This document shows, one piece after another, positions 56,942-64,000 of a stretch of DNA of 64,000 nt. The stretch covers positions 73,430,260 to 73,494,259 of the forward strand of contig CM042032.1 in NCBI GenBank assembly GCA_023525975.1, given 5' to 3'. The first letter of the stretch is position 1; each line of letters begins with the position of its first letter. Source of the DNA: Smallanthus sonchifolius. Its lineage: Eukaryota; Streptophyta; Magnoliopsida; Asterales; Asteraceae. Made by a program: the position numbers and the translations under genes. The notes beneath the pieces were generated by a model. The model was not told the origin of the DNA and did no database searches. It saw only the letters and a list, made by a program, of their open reading frames with translations.

Positions 56942-58445
56942 CATTTTTTTCCCGACCAGAGGGACTCCTAGCAAACCACTGCGTACCGTCGCCGACCATT
57001 CGACACATGTAATGGGGATACGAGCCGACATCCCACATTCTGTGATGACCATGCCGCCGCTGCCCCATTTTCCCGAATAGGTTTGGCTAATGACGCACAA
57101 CCCTAAGACCCAAATACCGAATTCACGAGAGTGCTAGAGGAAAAGACTAGGTATACCTCCCGACAAAAAACGGATAAGGATGTGTCTCCCATGTTTCTTC
57201 AAAAACCCTAAACCTTGCTCCCGTTCAGGAAACCCTAGGTCCACCAAAACATCCCAACGTGGTCTCCTCCTTGTTAACCATCACCCGAAGGGTTCCAAGG
57301 TTACCATTAATGCTGGTTTCTACACTCAGCAGAACCCTTACCGTTTTCACCTCCACTGTCGGTGACTTTTCAGTTGCTCGGTTGTGGTCTCCAAACCTTA
57401 CCATTTGTGGGTGTGGAAGAAATGACCGTGAGAAGACAGGAAGCTCAGGTTTAAATGATCCCCCTGCAATGATTTTCGAAAAGACCTTGGGTGCGTCTCG
57501 AGGTGGCCATCAGCCTCCTTTAGACCCGGTCAGAGATCCGCCCCACTCGTCGTAGCCTTGTAACCTGGCATACCACCCCACCCCTTGGTTCCCTTTGTTT
57601 CAATGGGCCTGCCCAGAATTAGGGTACCCCATTTAGATATAAGCCCCCTATGGAACGACCAAAGAAAAGGTAGTCCTTTCTTACCCTATCCACAGTTCCT
57701 TGAGCCCCATAGTTTAACCTATCTGTAGCGGCCCAGTTACCCGATGACTTTCATACGACTTGTTTGGCCCGCCCAACTTGATTTTGTTAATGCTCCATTA
57801 GTTGGAATTTTTTTTAAAAACCCAAGCCCACGTAAATGTTGAATGGTAATCTTAGCTAAACTTGGGCCCTCAATTACTTTTCCTAACTAACCCTAATGCT
57901 TACTGGCCCAACACTCACCCTTTCTGCCCATGTTAGATCCGTCATGAGAAACCCCATAATACCTTGCTCCTATTGTGCGGGCATGTTATCCCCATCAATC
58001 GTCGGATGTTCGTTCTAGAGCGTGTCATCCACCCTAGCAGGCATGCACGTAGCCTTGGTTATCCTCTGAACCACATCCTCTCCTTCAGGAACCCCGACAT
58101 CCTTTATTAGACATGAAGTCAATATCACCTACCTGCAACGGATCACTCCCCTGAGAGCCAACTCCGTTCAAGGTCTTTTATAACTCACCTCAACTCTTTT
58201 CAAGGTCTTTTATAACTCACCTCAACTCTTCTTTATTTACCTCTTCATTCGGGTAAATACCGAAACACAATGGTGTTGGATAGATGACGCTGCCAGCTTC
58301 AAGATGCTCCTCCTTCCCATGATCCTCATCTCGGATGGCTGACCATGGGTTAGTTTCTTAAACCTTGCAACCTTTTGATTGAAACAAAACTTGGCCACTG
58401 TCATTTTCACAAGTCATTTGAAATAACTAAATCTCTGATGCCACT
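56942..58445 (-). other. internal segment II of the three-LTR element
   Basis: A shorter version of segment I without the solo LTR. A 32-bp duplication around TCTTTTATAACTCACCTCAA is at 58168-58231. The primer site next to LTR C reads AAGTGGCATCAGAGATTTAG on the minus strand. No domain is recognised. Confidence 0.6.
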
Positions 58446-58817
58446 TGATGCAAACGGATGCATGATTCAAATGACTCAATAAGCAAATGATTATATTCAA
58501 ACGATTCGATAATAAGCTTAAATCTTATAATTCTTTACTCAACTAAACAAAACAACTCCAAAATCCTAACTTGTAATAGCTAAAGAAATAAACAAGGAAA
58601 CTAAATCATTACAAAATAATAGGAAATATTTTTAAATAAACCAAGAGAACTCATAACAAATCTTCTTCTTGGTTCTTGTCTCTATCCGAGAACTCATAAC
58701 TAGCCGGCCCATATTATTTCTACCTGCGAGCCCACTCATGTGAACGAATTAAGACCCGGATCAAAAGGCACACTAAACAAGAAAGACACAATTGAGCCCC
58801 TAGCCGTTCCTTCATCA
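58446..58817 (-). repeat. LTR C of the three-LTR element
   Basis: 372 bp, full length, TGATGCAAACGGATGCATG to CGTTCCTTCATCA, followed by ACCTT. Confidence 0.9.
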
Positions 58818-58822
58818 ACCTT

Positions 58823-59860
58823 ATAACATATTTTTACGTTAGTTACAAAACTATCATTATATCAAAGAAATTTCATAACCACATCTGGCGATAGTAAAAC
58901 GGTTTTCATTTTTAAAATAATTTTAGTGGTTTCCGTTTAACATGCCTTTCATATACATATCGAAATAACTGGCATATGAATAAAAATAAATTTCAATTTA
59001 TATCTTTCTGCCATTAAGGGGCCCTATTCTTGGTAAGTTGTCGATAACTACGTAATTGATGGCCATTTATTGCTTGGCCCTGGACTCATTTGGTTCCGAT
59101 AGTCAAAATGGTTCTTCCACGGGTGTGATAATAATATATTTTGGAATTTTAATAAATATGGTATAATACTAAAAAATATGACCCGCGTGTTGTGACGGGA
59201 CCGTACGGTGATATTAACATGTTTAAGTATATAATGAAAGCTCACACGATATGGCGGGTTTGCGAACCTCGTTACGCACGTTACGGCGACGACAATAACG
59301 ACAACTTCATTAAAGAAGTTAGTAATAAAGTAAAATAAAAATAAAAATAAAAGTTATTTTTACAAACGAATATAAAAAAATAAAAGAAAAAAGAAAACAA
59401 ATTTGAGGGATAAACTGAGAGTTTAGAAATTTGAGAAGTAGAGTTTAGAATTATGTGTAGTGGTAAACTTGAAACTTTAAAAAGTTGAGGGGTATATTTG
59501 AAAATTTATAAAGTTAGAGGGGGACATTATGAAAACTGAGAAATTGAAGGGACCATTATTAAACTTTTGTCGGCGGGTGGTTAGCCACCGACATTAGTTT
59601 TTAAGGGTAGAAATTAAACCCGCGCGATGCGGCGTGTTTGCGAACTTAGTTACACGTGTTGCGGCGGTAACATTGACGTGGTTAAGTACGAAGTTGCGGC
59701 GGTTCGGTATAAATAGAAAAAAGTATTATGCATAGCATGGTGTAGCGTAAACTGTACCTAATATTGAAACGACAAAATCGTTCAAAAAAAATTATTGAAA
59801 AAAAAATTATTGGCAAAAAAAAGTACAAAGATATGAAATAAAAACATAAAACAAAAATGC
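58823..59860. other. AT-rich stretch with two Helitron-like GC hairpins
   Basis: Hairpins are ACCCGCGTGTTGTGACGGG (59181-59199) and AACCCGCGCGATGCGGCG (around 59608-59627). Both are followed by related GGCG-TTTGCGAAC-type phrases. No clear CTRR end was found. No gene is supported. Confidence 0.4.
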
Positions 59861-59935
59861 AGTCGTATGTGGGCTTCGAACCTGCGACATTAAGTTCAAA
59901 GAGTGAAGAACAAACCACTCCATCCAAACAATACA
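59861..59935 (-). repeat. tRNA-like (SINE-like) sequence
   Basis: On the minus strand an A-box-like TGGATGGAGTGGTTTGTT is followed 20-odd bases later by a good B box, GGTTCGAAGCCC (59882 down to 59871). The cloverleaf is incomplete, so this is a tRNA-derived repeat rather than a tRNA gene. Confidence 0.5.
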
Positions 59936-60049
59936 TTTAAATATAATAATATACCTTTTGTTGGTGGCCCTACTGTCGACCTTACTATTTAAGGTTATTA
60001 GAATTAGATCTACACAAATTTGACTTTTATTATATTTTTCATCAACTTA

Positions 60050-60259
60050 GGGGGTGTTTGGAATTACTTATTGGAGCTACTTTTGACTTTTTAAAAAGTC
60101 ATTTTTAAAAGTAAGAATTTCTTACTTTTGAATTTTGACTTCTCCTTCTCACATCTTCCATCTTATTTTGAATTTACCAAACAAACTTATAACTTATTAC
60201 CTTATTTCAAAAGATGATAAGTAAATAAGTTGTTTTGAAAAGTAATCCCAAACACCCCC
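60050..60259. mobile_element. Tourist-like MITE (210 bp) with TTA target duplication
   Basis: The ends GGGGGTGTTTGGAATTACTT and AAGTAATCCCAAACACCCCC are inverted repeats. TTA flanks both sides (60047-60049 and 60260-60262), as expected for PIF/Harbinger-type MITEs. No ORF. Confidence 0.9.
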
Positions 60260-60527
60260 TTAAAAGGTTGAGATCATCAGCAACGCGGGTTTTTGAGAGG
60301 ACTTTGGCCTAAAGTGGATGAGATAGACACTAACATGCAAGAGTGAGGGAAGGAGAGAGAGACTCACATGTGCACACAAAAGGTCCGTGGAGGAGTGAGA
60401 GGAGGATGAGGCAGGGTCGGCTCAATTTTTTTAGGACCCAAAACGAATTATAAAATCAAGTGAATAACCTTTTCTTTATTTAAATAATAACTATTCTCGA
60501 AAGGGTGGATAACCTTCCATTTAAATA
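60260..60527. other. spacer between MITE and palindrome
   Basis: A purine-rich stretch (60330-60410) is followed by CAGGGTCGGCTCAATTTTTT (60411 onward), which looks like a hAT tip. No partner end was found. Confidence 0.4.
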
Positions 60528-61430
60528 TTTACATATTTCCCCTTCCTAACATCATTAATTACATATTTCCCAAGCCAAAAAATCAATTACATATTTTTCC
60601 CTCTTAAAACATATCATTTACGTATTTCCTCTTGCTAAGATAATTAACTACATATTTCCCTAAGCCAAAAATCAATTACATATTTCCCCTTCATAAAACA
60701 TATATATTACATATTTATCCATTTTATTAAAATTAACTTATTCAATAACTATTTTACTCTTACTTACTAAAGAAATTTTACATATCTTCCCTTCCTAAGA
60801 ACATCATTTACATATTTCCTCAAGTTATTTGATGGAAAATCAGTTTCATGTTGTTTGTTTGAGAACCAGTTTCAGTTCCTTAACTTCCTTTTTTGCTTTT
60901 ATGAATCATCTTTTTAAAAATTAAAGAAATTAAAAAAATATAAAATATAACATAACCCCACACCTTCGATGTTTTATATTTTATTTAATCAGTTTCAGCT
61001 CTAGTAATTTTATTTAATATTTTTTTTAATTTCTTTAATTTTTAAAAAAGGTATTCACAAAAGCAAAAAAAGAAAGTTAAGGAACTGAAACTGATTCTCT
61101 AACAAACAACTTGAAACTGATTATCTATCAAACAACTTGGAGAAATATGTAACTGATTGTCTTAGAAAGAGGAAATATGTAAAATTCCCTTAGTAAAATA
61201 AGGGTAAAATTTGAATAAGTTAATTTTAATGAAATGGATAAATATGTAATATATATGTTTTAGGAACGAAAAATATGTAATTGATTTTTTGTCTTGTGAA
61301 AATATGTAATTAATGATCTTAGCAAGGGAAAATATGTAAATGATATGTTTTAAGAGGAGGAAATATGTAATTAATTTTTTGACTTGGAAAAATATGTAAT
61401 TAATTATCTTAGGAAGGAGAAATATGTAAA
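60528..61430. repeat. 0.9-kb palindrome made of ACATATTTCC-type subrepeats
   Basis: The left arm (60528 to about 60948) is mirrored by the right arm (about 60973-61430): ATCAATTACATATTT pairs with AAATATGTAATTGATTTTTT, AACATATATATTACATATTT with AAATATGTAATATATATGTT, and TTCCTTAACTTCC with AAAGTTAAGGAAC. Each arm is itself built of about ten spaced ACATATTTCC units. The loop is short (about 24 bp, with ACCCCACACCTTCG). The arms differ by small indels. No terminal duplication was identified. Confidence 0.9.
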
Positions 61431-62081
61431 TGTCATTTTTTAAATAATATATTATTTATATGTGTTATATGATATTTTACATATATTTTATACTATCTTG
61501 AATAAATATCGGCTAAAAGGTATATATTATTATAATTATATTTGTTTAAACCTTTTTATAATAAATAATTAACTACGAAAACACATGTCACTCTCTCGTG
61601 CATACTCACTCTTATTTCTCACCTCTCTCTCCTATTAAAAGAGGGGACACGTGTCACTCTCGGATGCTTTCTCACCCTTATTTTTTCAATTCTCTCTTTT
61701 ATTAAATAATTATATTAAATAATAATGATATTAAAAAATATATATTTTTAGATATTTAATATAAGTTTAATTATGAATAGTTATTATATCTTTAACTATA
61801 TAAATTTAATATGAAATTAATTATGGATAGTTATAATTTCTGACGTTACTTATCAAATTTGAAAAATAAATTTGTATTATGGATAGTTATTATATGATCA
61901 ATACTGTTTTTACATTTTAATCAATTCTATTAATTTAGAAAATTAGATTAATAATTCGTTTCAATTTTTATCTATAAATTTTTTAATTCAAAATTTTGTT
62001 CATCATCAATTAAATTGTTTAATCATTTTATAATTTGTAAATCATCATTACTAATTACTATTTAATTTTTTCTTTATTTAG
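61431..62081 (+). other. AT-rich stretch, probable Helitron body
   Basis: A CT-rich block at 61600-61700 with CACGTGTCACTCTC phrases precedes AT-rich sequence ending at the Helitron terminus. No gene. Confidence 0.4.
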
Positions 62082-62112
62082 CCCGTGTAATACACTGGTT
62101 TTTCTAACCTGG
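62082..62112 (+). mobile_element. Helitron-like 3' terminus
   Basis: An imperfect hairpin CCCGTGTAATACACTGG (62082-62098) is followed by TTTTTCTAAC and CTGG (62109-62112), then T. This matches hairpin plus CTRR. It is the plus-strand counterpart of the end at 331-357. Confidence 0.5.
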
Positions 62113-62122
62113 TAACCTAATA

Positions 62123-62262
62123 TATTAGATCATAATGTTAATAGTAATATATATGAGGTAGATTATGTAAATTTGGATATAGTATATATCCCTCTCTTGT
62201 AACCCTAATCATTTACACAATCAATACAAACAATACAATTACACACACATAAAGGAGATTAA
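62123..62262 (+). repeat. Copia-like 5' LTR (about 140 bp)
   Basis: It starts TATTAGATCATAATG (tip mutated from TG) and ends around GGAGATTAAC, just before the primer site. A stretch with TATATCCCTCTCTTGTAACC resembles the R region of short Copia LTRs. The ends are approximate. Confidence 0.6.
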
Positions 62263-62263
62263 C

Positions 62264-62277
62264 TTGGTATCAGAGCC
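62264..62277 (+). other. primer-binding site of the Copia-like element
   Basis: TTGGTATCAGAGCC is complementary to the initiator tRNA-Met 3' end. Confidence 0.85.
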
Positions 62278-62821
62278 AAGCACCTTTTTTCGCCGCTAGC
62301 CGCCCCTCACCACCACCGACGAAGCTCCGGTCGCCGCACAATCGGCTCTTTCTTCCGTTTTCTTAATCCACGCCGTCACATGTGTTGTCTAACTTCATCT
62401 TTGGTCCACAAATCCACTGATTTTCGGCTTCCATAACCACCACAGCCACCACTAAACCTTAGATCGCCGCTGCCACTAAACTTGTGTTCTGCCGCCTTCA
62501 TTCTTTACCTCCGCGTTTCTAAATCCACGCTTGTCTCTGTCTTTTCTCTACTCGAAACATTGTGTTTCATCCGTCTTGCCTTGAACGAAAGTTCCCAAGC
62601 AAAATTTTTTACCTCAGGTGAAAGATCTCAACTTTCGTCCACCAGTTTATGCAAAACTTTCCAACTTTCGTCCGCAAGCAAAACTTCTTTGAACCAGGAG
62701 AAAGTTATCAACTTTCATCCACCAGCCTTAGGCGAAACTTTCCAACTTCTGCTCGCAGCTTTCAAGACGAAACTTCTCCGGACAAAACCTTTTACCTTTT
62801 GCACAATCGCCACTATTACAC
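62278..62821 (+). other. leader of the Copia-like element with short tandem repeats
   Basis: A GC-rich leader is followed by three diverged units of about 65 bp containing AACTTTCGTCCACCAG and AACTTTCCAACTT (62590-62780). The open frame at 62482-62889 runs over the repeats and the next LTR end and shows no gag motifs, so it is not annotated as a gene. The element is cut by the LTR at 62822. Confidence 0.6.
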
Positions 62822-64000
62822 TGTCACACCCCAACCGACGGCGGATTATACGTCGGGGCGGACACGGTTGTTCAAAAGCACAATGTTGACTATTAAAATT
62901 TAAATATTTCATAAATAACTTTCAAAGGTTCAATACAAGAAAGGAAACAGAAAGTTCAACAAAACATAGCAAGAATACAAGACTAAATTGGTAATTTCTC
63001 TAAGTCCAAAGCATCCTATATGACCACAAGAAAGCCTCAAACTTGAGCACCTGAAACATGTTAAGTAAACTGTCAACTAAAAATAGTTGGTGAGATACAA
63101 AGGTTTTTACACAGTTTAACAAAGTCTTTAAAAGTTTTATAACTCACTATGTACATGTATCTAAGGTATAAGTGTGAGAAACAAACAAGTTTAAACATTT
63201 TGCATATCAATACTTCCAACCAAGATTAGGCATAACCCGAAGGTTACCCTTAAAGAATAGGTCCAGTAACAATCATCATGGGCTCCCCCCAAAGGATCAA
63301 TCAAACTAGCTGGATTGGTCAAATACAATAGATCAAGTATTGTCATTGTAGGCTCGATCAACGTTAATGAGTATGCTAGAGTTAAGTCTAATTTAAGCAT
63401 GCAAGTCTCAAAACACATAACACAAAGAAAAACATATAGACATAGTTGTTTATGAATTGTATAAGTCTAAAAGTTTCATACATGTTTCACCCCAAGTTTA
63501 TAAACAAAAAACAAAACAAAACAAAAAGGGGCTAAGTATACTCACTTGGAATAATGAAAGAGTTCCCAACAAAGATAATGTGTAGTAAAGCCTTGAGGAA
63601 GAATATCCTCACAACAAGCTTAAATAACAAAGTCTAAAGTTCAAAGTTTGATCCTAAAAGTCTATGGCAATGGATCTAGGTTCTAAGATTAACTAGGGTT
63701 CCAATGGGAGGCGAGACTGATTGTGTTATTTAAATAGGTTTTATAAAGTTTACTCAAAATTATAAATAAGTTTTTAATTAAATGACACAAGTCTTGAAAT
63801 ATAAAAGTTTATTAAGTTTATAGTTTAAAATAATTAGAATAATTACTTAAAATGTTTTATGATTATTAATTACACATGATAGGTAATAATAGTTTAAAAT
63901 AGTTTTCTAAGTGTTTATAATTAAAGATGTAACAATAAATAAGTAAAAGAATATAATTATTAAGGATGAATAATAATTACTTAAAAGAATTTGAAATTAA
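62822..64000 (-). mobile_element. Gypsy LTR running off the right edge (partial)
   Basis: The plus strand starts TGTCACACCCCAACC, the reverse complement of an LTR end. On the minus strand the block GTGAGTATACTTAGCCCC, then TTGGGGTGAAACATG (63545 down to 63480) matches the plus-strand LTR at 39603-42522, which sets orientation and family. No primer site adjoins 62822, so the internal part is not on this side. The other end lies beyond the window. Nothing coding is seen. Confidence 0.75.

Larger units (their letters stand above)
52519..58817 (-). mobile_element. non-autonomous LTR element with three LTRs in tandem and an outer 5-bp duplication
   Basis: LTRs (TGATGCAAACGGATGC to CTTCATCA or CTGCATCA) lie at 52519-52889 (371 bp), 56659-56941 (truncated) and 58446-58817 (372 bp). 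The outer flanks are ACCTT at 52514-52518 and 58818-58822. Primer sites in reverse complement (GATACCACTT or GATGCCACTT) abut the second and third LTRs, so the element reads on the minus strand. Two related internal segments separate the LTRs and lack any recognisable gag or pol. The first also contains a solo LTR (53861-55490). The arrangement fits unequal recombination between copies. Confidence 0.9.

Noticed and set aside
59861..59935. Functional tRNA gene
   Set aside because: The B box is good but the acceptor stem and anticodon arm cannot be formed, so it is listed as a tRNA-derived repeat.

Overview
The window is nuclear DNA from a flowering plant, most likely a eudicot. The evidence is spliced genes with GT-AG introns, a plant-type RAD6-class ubiquitin-conjugating enzyme, a plant serine carboxypeptidase-like gene, and dense nested plant transposons of Copia, Gypsy, hAT, PIF/Harbinger, Helitron, MITE and SINE types. 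Repeat style (Tekay and Athila Gypsy elements, Helitron ends with a CCCGTGTAATACACGG-type hairpin, an Au-like SINE) would suit Asteraceae, but that is only an impression. No prokaryotic, organellar, rRNA or functional tRNA gene was seen.

Only two complete host genes are supported. A ten-exon serine carboxypeptidase-like gene lies at 5013-8899 (477 residues, catalytic Ser/Asp/His all present). A five-coding-exon RAD6-type ubiquitin-conjugating enzyme lies at 35829-37650 (152 residues, active Cys88 present, one unusual Pro to Leu change). The first nine bases look like the start of a third, minus-strand gene with its promoter at about 10-120. An ORF at 38128-38574 is unexplained.

Layout. 1-4740: edge gene promoter, a Helitron end, a SINE, a broken retroelement ORF and a long-TIR MITE with a telomere-like core. 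4740-9000: carboxypeptidase gene. 9150-12600: a 108-bp tandem array, a CCCGA-rich repeat, and a Copia-like LTR split by a hAT element. 12785-16005: a solo Gypsy LTR and a TRIM. 16829-28843: a degenerate Copia element split by an Athila-like Gypsy element, whose 3' LTR is split by a solo LTR. 28990-34952: CACTA-like, PIF/Harbinger and LTR remnants and two large inverted-repeat elements. 35829-37650: ubiquitin-conjugating enzyme. 38596-48614: a minus-strand Tekay-like Gypsy element, itself invaded by a plus-strand Gypsy fragment and sitting in a Copia RT remnant. 49500-51886: Helitron, Copia, CACTA-like and LTR fragments. 52519-58817: a rare three-LTR non-autonomous element with intact outer target-site duplication and a nested solo LTR. 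58818-64000: tRNA-like SINE, Tourist MITE, a 0.9-kb palindrome, a second Helitron end, the start of a Copia element and an LTR running off the edge.

The two host genes show no functional link. The value of the window is its insertion history: several insertions can be ordered from exact target-site duplications, and at least five LTRs carry clusters of short palindromes, usually close to the promoter. I found no convincing new enzymatic system. The most unusual items are the three-LTR array, the 0.9-kb palindrome, the LTR palindrome clusters and the Pro98Leu change in the E2 enzyme.
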